From Leishmania mexicana MHOM/GT/2001/U1103 (lineage: Eukaryota; Euglenozoa; Kinetoplastea; Trypanosomatida; Trypanosomatidae): 64,000 bases of DNA. Location of the stretch: assembly GCF_000234665.1 (NCBI RefSeq), contig NC_018333.1, positions 12,501 to 76,500 on the forward strand, in the 5' to 3' direction. This document shows, piece by piece, positions 21,146 through 30,822 of this stretch; position 1 is the stretch's first letter; each line of letters starts with the position of its first letter. Under the pieces are notes generated by a model. That model was not told where the DNA came from. It was given only the letters and a program-made list of their open reading frames with translations, and made no database searches. The position numbers and the translations under genes are program-made.

Positions 21146-22429
21146 TCAGGAGAGCGTCAACGACAGGGACTGCTGCAGCTCTACGAGCTCTGGGAAAGGA
21201 GAGGGTAGGCTGCTGCGTGTTATGGTCAGCATCGCGAGGAAACGCAGCGAACGGGTAAAGTCCAGGTTTGTGTGCAGGTGCTCGCAGTACGAAAGTGATA
21301 GGACGGACAGGAGCGGCGTGTGCTGCACCAGAGCCGCCATGTCGACAGCCGTTACGTTTGTGTGGTCCAGGTAGAGCTGCTCCAAGTTGTGCGCGCCGCA
21401 CAGCCAGCGGACGTTTGGCACCGTGCCGTAGGAAAGGTGGAGGTGTCTGACGGAGCCCAGCACCTGCGTCGGCGGTGGGTCGTCACGAGGCCAGCGCATG
21501 TGCGCAAAGTAGCCGGCTTGGAGGTGCAAGGTGGGTTGCGTTATGAACGACGCGAATTCGATGGGGAGAAACACGTTGCCCGACAGGTCCACTATCCGCA
21601 GCGTCGCGAGGGTGCCGAGCTGTGCCACGAACATGAGCCGCTCGCAGCTGGAAGCGCGCAGTATTCGAAGGGAGGCGGCAGAGGCTAGGGGCTCAAGGCT
21701 GGACAAGTGTGAACAGGAAGAAACGTCAAGGGTGGTTAGGAGAGGAAGCTGCGCCAAAATGTGGAGCTCCGCGTCGCGGATCAGCGTCTGGGACAGTTGC
21801 ACCTCCTGCAGGTGCTGGAGCTGACTAAGCGGCTTCAAGTACTCCACACAACACCTACTCGCCGTGACGCGGCGCAAGAGAGGCGCGTACTCAGCCACAA
21901 CCAGAGAGCCATGCACGCACGGAGAAGGCAGCAGAACAAGGTCCTGCAGCCCCGCAAGGGCAGAAAAGACGCGGCCAGTGCAGCGCCGGTGGGCGGAGAC
22001 GCAGGCGCTGAGGCGATGCCGTGACGTCAACGCGGTTACCTGCACAGGCGTGCCTTCCCAGCCGGACAGCAGCGAGTCCAGCACGAGGCTGTCTAGGTCT
22101 GTCACGTGCACCGCCACACCCGCGGCCCCGAAGAGGCGGTAAAGTAGCTGCGTGTGCCACGTCACGAGCCACAGCGGCACGCGCTGGTGAAACTCGTTGA
22201 GAGTGATGCCCATACGGTCCACCCGTACAGTGCACACACAACCGCTCTTCTGCTCGTAGGAGGGGAGGTAGTGTACACTTCTCTCGTGAGCGGCCTGCCG
22301 CGTGCGGGAGGGGGCGCTTATTACGGACGCGAACGCTGCAGGGCTCACTGCGCACCACGCCAACACGACGCCGCTGCCATGGCCCCGTGCGACGTACTCC
22401 GAGACGGCACGGAGCCCCTGCGTGTCCAT
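21146..22429 (-). CDS. leucine-rich repeat protein
   Basis: The protein is 427 aa from the ATG at 22429 (MDTQGLRAVS); the open frame further upstream has no ATG. From about residue 165 onward there are repeated LRR units: LQDLVLL, LQHLQEVQLSQT, LPLLTTLDVSSCSHLSSLEP, LATLRIVDLSGN, VRHLHLSYG, LEQLYLDHTNV and LSVLSLSYCEHL. The SxC spacing resembles the cysteine-containing (AMN1/F-box type) subclass. The N-terminal ~150 residues form a non-repeat domain with two Trp-rich stretches, not a recognisable F-box. No membrane segment is seen. It probably acts as a protein-binding scaffold. It lies directly upstream in transcription of the LRR-containing STAND gene. Confidence 0.85.
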   Translation of the reverse strand: MDTQGLRAVSEYVARGHGSGVVLAWCAVSPAAFASVISAPSRTRQAAHERSVHYLPSYEQKSGCVCTVRVDRMGITLNEFHQRVPLWLVTWHTQLLYRLFGAAGVAVHVTDLDSLVLDSLLSGWEGTPVQVTALTSRHRLSACVSAHRRCTGRVFSALAGLQDLVLLPSPCVHGSLVVAEYAPLLRRVTASRCCVEYLKPLSQLQHLQEVQLSQTLIRDAELHILAQLPLLTTLDVSSCSHLSSLEPLASAASLRILRASSCERLMFVAQLGTLATLRIVDLSGNVFLPIEFASFITQPTLHLQAGYFAHMRWPRDDPPPTQVLGSVRHLHLSYGTVPNVRWLCGAHNLEQLYLDHTNVTAVDMAALVQHTPLLSVLSLSYCEHLHTNLDFTRSLRFLAMLTITRSSLPSPFPELVELQQSLSLTLS

Positions 22430-23257
22430 CGTCTCTGCGCACTCACCGCTACCGCATGATGCGCACGAGCGAGGAATCAACGACGCGCTTCGTGCCAGCT
22501 CACCCCTCTACGAAAACACAAGGAAGGGCAACTAAGAGAGATGAAGAGGGGAAGGGGGAAAGTGGGGGGAGGGGGGGGGGCGCGGCGTTGTTTGAGTGTA
22601 CGAGTTCGTATGTCTGTGTGTGTGGGTGTGTGGGTGGGTATGGGTGCATGCGTGCTTTGATGCGCAGACGGTGTCAGGCGATCGGCGTAGCGCATTCCCT
22701 GAGGCACACGTACACGAATGTGCGGAGAGCAACTAGAGAACAGAGAGAGACGGAGAGATACGCTGAGGTCGCTCTTCTCGCCTAGTGGAGGCGCGCCACA
22801 TGCCGCGGAGTACAGCGGCGATGGTGAACAGAGACAGCGCGCAGAGTCGCCTCCGAGAGAAACCCACTCGGTGCCGATATGCCACACGAAAGAGCACAAC
22901 TCTTCGCACGGTTGTGCACTCAAGCCCACCAGCGACTCGCACAGCACATATGGGCAGTGTAACTTCGAAAACAGCGATCAAAGCACCCAAACCCCTGGCG
23001 GGGCAGGCAGGCGGGCCGCTGCCTCAGCAACCGCAAAATGCGCGGCAGTGACGCAAGTGTCGATGCTTCACCATCGGCACATCACCGCGTAGAGAAAAAT
23101 AAAAGTGTCTTTGCGGTTTATATGTGCTGTATCGCTTATTATCTACCAGCGTCGCGTGGCAGAGCCCCAAAAACGCCGCGCATTCGTCGTGTCCCCGAGT
23201 GATACGTGTGCGCATGCTGGTGCGCTTTCATGACAGAGGCCGCAGCCTCTCCTCCAT

Positions 23258-23275
23258 TCACACACACACACACAC
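23258..23275. repeat. (CA)n microsatellite
   Basis: A perfect CA run in intergenic sequence. Confidence 0.75.
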
Positions 23276-23418
23276 TGGCAAGCCGCTCTCTTGCGCGCGT
23301 GCCAATCAACGGTGACGCACACCAGACAAAGCCAAAAACGATACACGGGAAGGACGACGGCAGGGGGAGGAGCAACCACGCGTGAGAGCCTGAAGGGAAA
23401 TTGAGAAGGGGGCCCACC

Positions 23419-23433
23419 GGGGGGGGGGGGGGG
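23419..23433. repeat. poly-G tract (poly-C in the transcript)
   Basis: Fifteen consecutive G on the plus strand, in a region of A/G-rich plus-strand sequence. Its length is likely to vary between isolates. Confidence 0.8.
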
Positions 23434-23799
23434 CAAGGCGAGAGGAGAGAGACGCGGAGGCCGCAGACGCCCGAGCCAGCCTCAGTTGGCAACAGAGGGA
23501 AAAGACGCTCTACACAAGCACACACACACACATACGAATGAGAAATACACAAACGTAAAACAAAAGCGTGGCGTGCGCTGCCCCACCGTCACCGCTGATG
23601 GACGAGGGCAGCATGAGACTCATGAGCGCAGACAGCGCAACGTCACAATCAATGACTCGCACCGCGGTACCGCGGTCACCACCGACCTGTCGCCGTGCAT
23701 GCGACCAGCCCAAGAGGCCGCAGCAGAAAAGAGGTGAAAAAAGATAGTACACTCAAATTGGGTTTTACGTTTTGTCAACGTGTGTCCCCTTCACCGCCG

Positions 23800-24375
23800 T
23801 ACAATAGTAGTTAAACACCGCTCTCACCTCCTCCCCCCTCCCCCAGCCCCGTCACAGGCCCCCATCCACGTGGTGCGAAAGCAGCCCTAGACATGCGCAA
23901 CAGCGATGCGCCGGCTCGGTCATCTGACAGCACGGCCCCTGCCTCAAACTCTGACCATTCACCTGCTTCGCAGGTCGCCTCACAGCCAGACCCTATCATC
24001 CTGGTCGCCATGTGGTGAATCCCTGTCGGGGTGGCTCAGGCTCCCGAGCACCAGTGGCCAAGTGTGAGGGCCGGGGGTGGGGTACATGTGACTTGGGCTA
24101 GTACTCTGTCCAGCACATGAATGGCACAAACCTGTGCACTGTCGCAGGTTCCTCCGACGCAACATCATCTAGGACCTGGCCACCGGCATCAGTAGAGACA
24201 CATCGCTCGGACCTCCCCTACGTCACAGACACTTGACCCTGTCACCACCAGAGGTGGTTTGGCAGTGGTTGGGGGGGGGGGGGGGGGCTGCCTGGCCGCC
24301 CGCTCCCCACACCGAGTGGGTGCACGGGGCCCTGGATGCCACGCACTGGCCGGTGTGCCTCATCACTAGGGAAGC
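23800..24375 (-). mobile_element. SIDER2-like short degenerate retroposon
   Basis: About 570 nt that differ in texture from the surrounding UTR: no dinucleotide runs apart from one G17 tract, and dense short blocks typical in my memory of Leishmania SIDER2 elements. Read on the minus strand these include TGTTGCGTCGGAGGAACC followed by TGCGACAGTGCACAGG, then a GTCTGGCTGTGAGGCGACC block and a GGGAGGAGGTGAGAGCGG tail. It encodes no protein. It lies in the sense orientation downstream of the ADS stop codon, the usual 3'UTR site. SIDER2 elements are reported to promote mRNA decay in Leishmania. Both ends are approximate. Confidence 0.65.
24271..24287. repeat. poly-G tract inside the SIDER2-like element
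   Basis: Seventeen G on the plus strand (poly-C in the transcript) interrupting the otherwise complex sequence of the element. Confidence 0.8.
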
Positions 24376-24853
24376 ACGAAGCTAAATGAAAATGAAGAGG
24401 CCCCCCGGGGCGCCTCTGTGCAGGTCTTGGGCGCAGAGGGTAACAAAGGAAGAGGGTGGAAGCAACGCACACGTGAAGCAGCTGCGTGGCTGTCCGCCTC
24501 CCAGCACTGGCGACTTCTATCGATGGTCGGGGCGGAAAAGAGTCCGTTAGAGTGCTGGTAAGCACCGTAGAAGGTTTGTCGCGTCAGGAGCGGCAAGAGG
24601 CACTGGCGAGGCAGCGTGAGGAAAAGAAGGGGGTGGCGAGCCAAGGAGAAAGTGCCCACGTGGAACGTCACACCGGCCACTTGTGTCTCCTTGCTGCTGC
24701 GCATGGCCTTGCCTGACATGCACTGGAAATAAACGAAGAAGCGAGTCGATGAGTCCACCCGAGACAACTACAGAGTGGGGCGCACAGGAATGTGACAGCA
24801 AGCTGCCCGACGCCTGCATCACGGACACATCCCTGCCCTCACCTTCCGACGGC
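24376..24853. other. 3'UTR of ADS, no gene seen
   Basis: The sequence between the ADS stop codon and the SIDER2-like element shows no coding-like frame and no long repeats. Confidence 0.6.
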
Positions 24854-26719
24854 TTAAAGATGCGACGCGACGGCGCCTGGCACACCCATCTTGTCGAACA
24901 TCAGCTCCCTCTCCTGGCGTGCCTTCAGCGCCGCGGCGCTCTCGTCCTCCCGCGGAGGCGAGGGCAGCAACTTTCCAGGGTTGCAGATGTTCTTCGGGTC
25001 CATTTTCTTCTTGATAGCAAAGAGGAGGTCCAGCGCATTAGGCCCCATGTAGCGGCTCACCCACGACACGTGCTCGTAGCCGATGCCGTGGTGGTGGGTG
25101 AGGTTTCCGGTGTGCGCCAGCATCGCCTCAGTCGCGCGCTTCTTGATGGCGAGGAATATCTTCATGTCCATGTCGTCCCTTTGCATACTCGCGAAGGTGA
25201 AGTAGAGGCAGCAGCCGTACTTGTACTGGTGGGCCGTGTGACAGCCGACCCAGCCGCGGAGCCCGTGCTCCTTCAACACCTGCCGCACAGCGGCCTTCAC
25301 TGCACGCCAGCACGGGATCGCCTGCGAGTAGAGAACGCTCGTCTCGAAGACGTCCGCCCAGTGCGAGAGAGACAGGGCGAAGTCGCGTATGTACGGCAGG
25401 TCGTACTTCTTATCCTGCCACGTGTCACCCGCGCCGCGGCCGATACCGACGCCACCGCACTGCTTGAAGACTGCAGCCGTCTCGCTGCGCTGGAACTTAA
25501 CGCGATCCGGTGCTCCCTCAAAGCCGACGATCACTAGGCTCATGCGGCGCAGGTTCCAGCCGCGGTACCTCTCAAGGAACGACTTGACACCCGCGCTCAC
25601 CAGGCGCTCGAGGAAGCTGTGCTTGGTGGTGCTCATCGCCATACTCATACGAAAGTCGTCCTCGTCGTACAGGCGCATCGTGCACGGATGAATTCCTTTG
25701 GCGGTGCACGTGTAGAAGGCGCTGAAACCAGCCTCGAAGGTGGGGAACAGGTACCCCTCGTATAGCTTCGTCTCCGGGATGGTTTCCAGCTTGATGGTGG
25801 CCTCCGTAATGATGCCGAAGGCGCCTTCGGAGCCAATGAAGAGCCCGTTCAGGTCCACGCCGCACGTGCGGGATGTGGTCGGGGTTTCGATGATGCCAGT
25901 TGGCGTTACCACCTTCACAGCCACCACCATGTCCTCAATGTCGCCGTACTGGTTCGACATGGCCCCGCTGCCACGTGCACCAATCCATCCGCCGAGGGTC
26001 GAGTAGATGTAGCTGTCGGGATCGTGGCCGAACATGAACCCGTGGCGGAACAACTGTTCGTCCAGGTCGGGGCCAAGCACACCGGTTTCAAAGGTGGCCA
26101 GACGCGACTCGCGGTCAATCGATATCATGCGGTTCATGCGGCGCATGTCCACGGAGACGATCATGCGGGCGCGCTCGAAGGGGTTTGCCTCGACCCCGCC
26201 CGTCACGTTGGTGCCGCCACCGAAAGGAATAACGACCACGTTGTGCTTGTGCGCCAGCCCCATAATCGCGACGCAGTCCTTGTGGTTGTTCGGCAGCAAG
26301 ATGCAGTCTGGAGCGTGCTCGACCATGCCATTGCGCACACGCCACAGGTCGCGGTAGTTTTTGCCCACAATGTGGCAAAGACGACTCTTGCCGTCATGGC
26401 GAACTTGACTCCTCTCCAGCACCGCGGTGATGTCCTTCATGAAGGACTCGTTGATGTTCGGTTTGTTGAGCTTTGCAAGTGCCTTCTCTAGCGGGATGCC
26501 CGGCGACAGCGGCGGGATCTCCTTTGGTCCTACTCCGCCGCTGACCTCCTGGTAGAGGAACTCGAGCAAGTTTTTGATGGGCTTTCCATCCACGTGGCGC
26601 ACCCAGAACGGGTTGTCTTCGTCGATCTGCATCTGGACACCCTCGGCACCCCACCCATTCCACTTGAGGCGATCATACACCTCCGCCTGGTTGGGCACCT
26701 GCGCCTCGTCAGCGGGCAT
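24854..26719 (-). CDS. ADS: alkyldihydroxyacetonephosphate synthase, glycosomal
   Basis: This enzyme exchanges the acyl chain of acyl-DHAP for a fatty alcohol, forming the ether bond of ether lipids including GPI and LPG anchors. The protein is 621 aa from the ATG at 26719 (MPADEAQVPN). It is a VAO-type flavoprotein: the FAD loop PFGGGTNVTGG is at ~165-175 and GARGSGAMSNQYGDIEDMVV follows. The catalytic His-rich motif THHHGIGYEH is near 541-550 with NPGKLLP after it. The last three residues, SHL, are a PTS1 signal for glycosome import, as expected since ether-lipid synthesis is glycosomal in kinetoplastids. Length is close to other AGPS proteins without the mammalian PTS2 presequence. A SIDER2-like element lies in its 3' flank. 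Confidence 0.96.
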   Translation of the reverse strand: MPADEAQVPNQAEVYDRLKWNGWGAEGVQMQIDEDNPFWVRHVDGKPIKNLLEFLYQEVSGGVGPKEIPPLSPGIPLEKALAKLNKPNINESFMKDITAVLERSQVRHDGKSRLCHIVGKNYRDLWRVRNGMVEHAPDCILLPNNHKDCVAIMGLAHKHNVVVIPFGGGTNVTGGVEANPFERARMIVSVDMRRMNRMISIDRESRLATFETGVLGPDLDEQLFRHGFMFGHDPDSYIYSTLGGWIGARGSGAMSNQYGDIEDMVVAVKVVTPTGIIETPTTSRTCGVDLNGLFIGSEGAFGIITEATIKLETIPETKLYEGYLFPTFEAGFSAFYTCTAKGIHPCTMRLYDEDDFRMSMAMSTTKHSFLERLVSAGVKSFLERYRGWNLRRMSLVIVGFEGAPDRVKFQRSETAAVFKQCGGVGIGRGAGDTWQDKKYDLPYIRDFALSLSHWADVFETSVLYSQAIPCWRAVKAAVRQVLKEHGLRGWVGCHTAHQYKYGCCLYFTFASMQRDDMDMKIFLAIKKRATEAMLAHTGNLTHHHGIGYEHVSWVSRYMGPNALDLLFAIKKKMDPKNICNPGKLLPSPPREDESAAALKARQERELMFDKMGVPGAVASHL

Positions 26720-27540
26720 ATCGTCTTGTGTTCTATCGCTTCTTCCTGTCGCCTTGGGCTGTACGCGTCGCGCTATCACCCTCTTCTGCTGGGCTCGCGA
26801 GAACGTGCTTGTGTATCGGGGAGCAGGTGGGTACGCGACGTGGGATGTCAGCTCCGCGGAGAGAGTGGGCGAAGAGGGGAGTGAGTGAGGGCGCAGGCGA
26901 CTGCAGTCGTCAGCTCGGTTGCTGTGTACGTCTCAGTGCACTCCACCCCTCTCGTGTTACGGGGGAAGGTGGCACAGGAGAGGATGAAAAGAAGGGGCCA
27001 GGGAGAGAGAGGACACCGCAGACACAAGACAGCCAAGCAAGCAGAGAGGATGATGGCACGAATACTTCTATCAGCCGGAGACAGGCACACGGCGGAGACT
27101 CGCGGCGACACGGATATCAGCAGGAGAAAAAAGTATGGCGCGGCACAAGGCAGAGCAAAATAGCGGAGGGTGGAGAGGGGGGGCACAGAGAGGGAGAAGA
27201 GACGCATGGGGAGCATGCAGCGAAAAAAAAGGGCCAGCGCATGACGTCGGAGACAACGCCAGAACCAAACCACGACGCGGCCGACGTCCACGGAAGCCAT
27301 GCGATGCAGCTCCCGCATTCGCACGCGCACAGACGACAAATGCTTGGAGAGGTGCAGTCACCTCATTATGCGATCAGCGAAGGCGCAGCAAAATACGAGG
27401 CGGCCCGCACACACAGGCAGGCGCGCACGTGAGCCGAGGAGCTGCGGTTGTTTTACTATCTGTGTTTGCCGCGCGGACAATGCCGCGACAAAGCAGCGCT
27501 CCCGCCACCTCATCCACCCACCCGCTCTGCTCTTAACAAC
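26720..27540. other. intergenic/UTR, no gene seen
   Basis: The plus strand is purine-rich, giving pyrimidine tracts in the transcript upstream of ADS. The open frames are Arg- or Ser/Pro-rich without domains. Confidence 0.6.
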
Positions 27541-29670
27541 TCAGTACTTTCCGCGGTAGCAGAAAAGGCGGAGCACGGCCATGGTTGCCTCATAGCGCCA
27601 CCCTCGAGGTGCGCCATCCTCCGGCGCGTCCGTCACCATGTCGCGCTGCTGCATCGTGGACAGGAACTGGCGCAGCTGGCGGATCTTCTCGAGAGACACC
27701 GTCGGAGCGGCGCGCTTCAGCATCTCCTCTTCGAGCGCGTTGAGACAGAAGAGCGTCATGTTGTGGTTGAAGCCGAAAAAAGAGGCCGTCCTACACCGGC
27801 GTTTGGCATCGTGCGACGTGGCGTCGTGGCGGAGCAGCGGAAACAGAATGTCCTCGCGGATGGTGGAGGACCCGTTGAGGAGCATGGCGACGCGGTCGAT
27901 CCCCATCCCCCACCCCGCGGTTGGGGGCAACCCAACCTGCAGCGCCTTGAGAAACGTTTCATCCAGCGCCATCGCCTCGTCGTCGCCGGTTTGCCTGTCC
28001 AGCAGCTGCTGCTGAAAGCGGTAGTACTGCTCCTGCGGGTCATTCAGCTCGCTGTACGCGTTGCAGTACTCGGTGCCATTGATGAATAGCTCGAAACGAG
28101 CAGACAGCCCCGGGCGCGCGCGCTGCTCCATCGCCAGCGGACTCATGAACAGCGGATGGTCCGTCACAAACGTCGGCTCCACCACGCGATCAGTAATGAA
28201 GTAGTCGATGAGCTTGTCAAACATCTTGGCAGCCGTGCGCACCGACGGCAGCGGGATGTTGTAGCGGAGCATGATGGCAGACATGTACGCCAGTCCGCGC
28301 GGCGTGCTCAGCTCTGTCGGGGGTGGCAGCTCGACGCCAGCCGCCTCCTGTACTGCGTCGTACGCGTTGACGCGGCGAAACGGCTGCGCAAGGTCAATTT
28401 CCACCGGCTCCTTTGCCACGCACGACGTAACGGTGATTTTGGTGGTACCGTTCGCCGCGAGCGCCAAGTGGCGCAGGATCTCTTCCGTCATGGTCATCAG
28501 ATCCTCGTAGGTATGATAGGCGGCGTAGAACTCGCACGTGGTGAATTCGGGGTTGTGGCTGCGGTCGGCGTCCTCGTTCCGGAACACGCGGCCGATCTCG
28601 TACACGCGCTCCATACCGCCCACAACACACTGCTTCAGGTGAAGTTCCGGGGCCACCCGAAGGAAGAGGTCTGCGTCGTTGGCGTTGTGGTGCGTGACAA
28701 ACGGCTTCGCGTTGGCGCCTGAAGCGACGGAGTGCAGCACCGGCGTCTCCACCTCGACGAAGCTGCGCGCGTCAAGAAAGTCGCGCAGAGCGCGAGTGAT
28801 AGCGTGGCGCTTGCGGAAATGCTGCACGACGGACGGGTTCGACATCATGTCGACAAAGCGGTAGCGGTATTTGATGCCAGTGTCCGTGAGCGGCACGAAG
28901 CCCTTCAGGTCGGGGCACAGCGCCTGGTCTGTGCAGACGTACGGTGCCAAGATGGAGGCCTCCGTCGCATAGAGGGAGAGCTCTCCTTTTGCGGTGCGAC
29001 CCGGCACGCCGGTGGCGCCGAGGATGTCGCCCGTGTGCAGTGTGCTAGCAAAGGCACGCAGGTCAGCCTTGGTGAAGGACTCGTTCACCTGCCGCAACAC
29101 CTGCAGCTGAGCTTCGCCGCTGCGGATGGTGATGAAGAGAATACGCCCCATGTCTCTGATGCTCACGACGCGGCCCCCGACCCGCACACTAGCTGCCTCG
29201 CTGCACCGCTGATCGGCTCTGATGTAGTCGTACTTTTCTCGGAACTCCGCGAGTGGCGTGACGGCGTCGAATGACTGATACGCGTTCGGGAAGTCGAGAA
29301 TGGTGCGCGGCGGTGGAAGAGAGGCACCAGCCGGTGCGGTGGTGGTTGCGATGCCAGCGCGCTGGCTTCTCGAGGCTTGAAGGGTGGCAGGGACAACGCA
29401 TGAGGCAGGGGTCCGATCGCGCCCCTTCCGCCTCCGTTCTTTGCGCCTCGGCGCCTCGCTCTCGGCGGCGGTGGCGGCGTGGGCCCCCGGTGCCGACATC
29501 GGAAGAGAGGCAGAGGCGCTGGAGGCGGCCCCCTCCGCTGGCGGTGGCACAGTTTCGGCAGTCATCGGTGCTCCCTGGCGGACGACAACCGATGTTCTCC
29601 GGTATTGGAAGGCCATAGAGGTCAGCAGCAGCGCTGCTGCTGCTGTTGCTGCTGTACTGGCACGGTACAT
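27541..29670 (-). CDS. KRS2: lysyl-tRNA synthetase, mitochondrial type
   Basis: A class II enzyme that charges tRNA-Lys. The protein is 709 aa from the ATG at 29670; AG at 29690-29689 gives an 18-nt 5'UTR. The N-terminus (MYRASTAATAAAALLLTSMA) fits a mitochondrial import signal and is followed by a ~110-residue Ala/Ser/Pro- and Arg-rich linker. Then come an OB-fold anticodon-binding domain and a catalytic core with motif 2 (VFRNEDADRSHNPEF) and motif 3 (GWGMGIDRVAMLL). About 96 residues follow motif 3 and its ILFPLL strand, beyond where bacterial LysRS ends. The T. brucei mitochondrial LysRS carries an inhibitory C-terminal extension removed after import, so this tail may act likewise. The cytosolic isoform is expected elsewhere. 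Confidence 0.95.
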   Translation of the reverse strand: MYRASTAATAAAALLLTSMAFQYRRTSVVVRQGAPMTAETVPPPAEGAASSASASLPMSAPGAHAATAAESEAPRRKERRRKGRDRTPASCVVPATLQASRSQRAGIATTTAPAGASLPPPRTILDFPNAYQSFDAVTPLAEFREKYDYIRADQRCSEAASVRVGGRVVSIRDMGRILFITIRSGEAQLQVLRQVNESFTKADLRAFASTLHTGDILGATGVPGRTAKGELSLYATEASILAPYVCTDQALCPDLKGFVPLTDTGIKYRYRFVDMMSNPSVVQHFRKRHAITRALRDFLDARSFVEVETPVLHSVASGANAKPFVTHHNANDADLFLRVAPELHLKQCVVGGMERVYEIGRVFRNEDADRSHNPEFTTCEFYAAYHTYEDLMTMTEEILRHLALAANGTTKITVTSCVAKEPVEIDLAQPFRRVNAYDAVQEAAGVELPPPTELSTPRGLAYMSAIMLRYNIPLPSVRTAAKMFDKLIDYFITDRVVEPTFVTDHPLFMSPLAMEQRARPGLSARFELFINGTEYCNAYSELNDPQEQYYRFQQQLLDRQTGDDEAMALDETFLKALQVGLPPTAGWGMGIDRVAMLLNGSSTIREDILFPLLRHDATSHDAKRRCRTASFFGFNHNMTLFCLNALEEEMLKRAAPTVSLEKIRQLRQFLSTMQQRDMVTDAPEDGAPRGWRYEATMAVLRLFCYRGKY

Positions 29671-30822
29671 CACTGCACGCACCGAAGACTGACAGAGCCG
29701 ACGAGGACGCGGAGAGAAGAAATGAGGAAGGGGTGAGAGAGCCAGCACAGCCGCGAAGCACGACTCGGAAACGTGAACACGCGCACACAGAGCAGCAGCG
29801 AGGGTTTACCGAATACGTAAGAAGAGTCAGTAGGCGGCCGAGTGCGGCTGCGTGATGGATGGCATGTGGGCCGTGTGGTTCCGAAGACAAGAAAAGAGGC
29901 GAAGACGATGAGTACGCGCAGAGAGTCGGTGCTGGCAAGAGCGACGTCAGCCAAACCATGCAAGCACGACAAGAGAAGCGATGCGTCGCTCCCTCTCGCG
30001 CGCGCGTACGTGCGTGTGCGCCGAGGTGATGCGAAGTCGGCGCTTGCTTGCCCTTCTCATCCCCTGTGAGGCGTGTGAGCAGCAAGCAGCATTGCGCCAC
30101 ACCTCCCTCCCTGCCTCCCTCGTACCCCTGGGGCATGCCTTCCCAGGGCAATGAACGGCACCCTCGAGTGGAGAGGAAGAACGAGCATCTGCAGGATCAG
30201 AAACGCGCGCGCAGAGAGAGCCCGTGCGCCACATCCATCCTCTTCGCCGGTGGGTTCGTGTCTGCGGTGGGAGGGGGACATGGAGGTCGTCTGTTTGTTT
30301 TTCGCAGGGAGAGGTTCACTTCTCAGCTCGACGGCGAGGGCGAAGCTTCATCTCCACACGTCTCCGTCATAGAATCCATAGCCACTAGCCTACGGTACCC
30401 TATGCAGAGGTGCGCAGAAGCAACCTCGCCAACGCCCTACGCCCGACAACAACGCACCACAGCACGACGCCATCGAGATCACAAGTCGAGAAGGGGCGAG
30501 AGAGCAAAGGCCTCCTCCCACAAGGCGTGCGCGCTCACTGGCACGGTCATGCAACGATAAACCGACACCCAAATGCAGGGGCCGGACTTGGTGCCCCCTC
30601 CCCCTCCACACACACACACACGAGGGACGGCGCCGTCACGACGGGGAGAGAACAGAAGAAGGAGGAGCCGCCACAGCGCAGCCCGCACGCAAAGGAAGAT
30701 GAAGTGAGGGAGAGAGAGAAGAGCTCAGCAAGAAAACGCCACGCTGCACTCGACACCGCTGCCAACCCCAGCGCTGGCATACACACATGCAGTCGCACAC
30801 GCCCACGTGTCACCCGCTATCG
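29671..30822. other. intergenic/UTR, no gene seen
   Basis: It holds the LysRS acceptor and a (CA)n run at about 30605-30621. No coding-like frame is seen. It should include the 3'UTR of the YIPF-type gene. Confidence 0.6.
29689..29745 (-). promoter_or_regulatory. spliced-leader acceptor for the LysRS mRNA
   Basis: The minus strand is a long pyrimidine-rich run (CCTTCCTCATTTCTTCTCTC and onward) reaching CTGTCAG, with the AG at 29690-29689, only 18 nt before the chosen ATG. This argues against the longer in-frame start at 29748. Inferred from sequence. Confidence 0.5.

Larger units (their letters stand above)
22430..23799. other. intergenic/UTR with repeats, no gene seen
   Basis: This holds a G-rich block at 22561-22581, (TG/GGTG)n near 22610-22650, (CA)n at 23258-23275 and a G15 tract at 23419-23433. 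Open frames are low complexity. Downstream of ADS in transcription, it should include the end of the ADS 3'UTR and the acceptor of the LRR gene. Confidence 0.55.
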
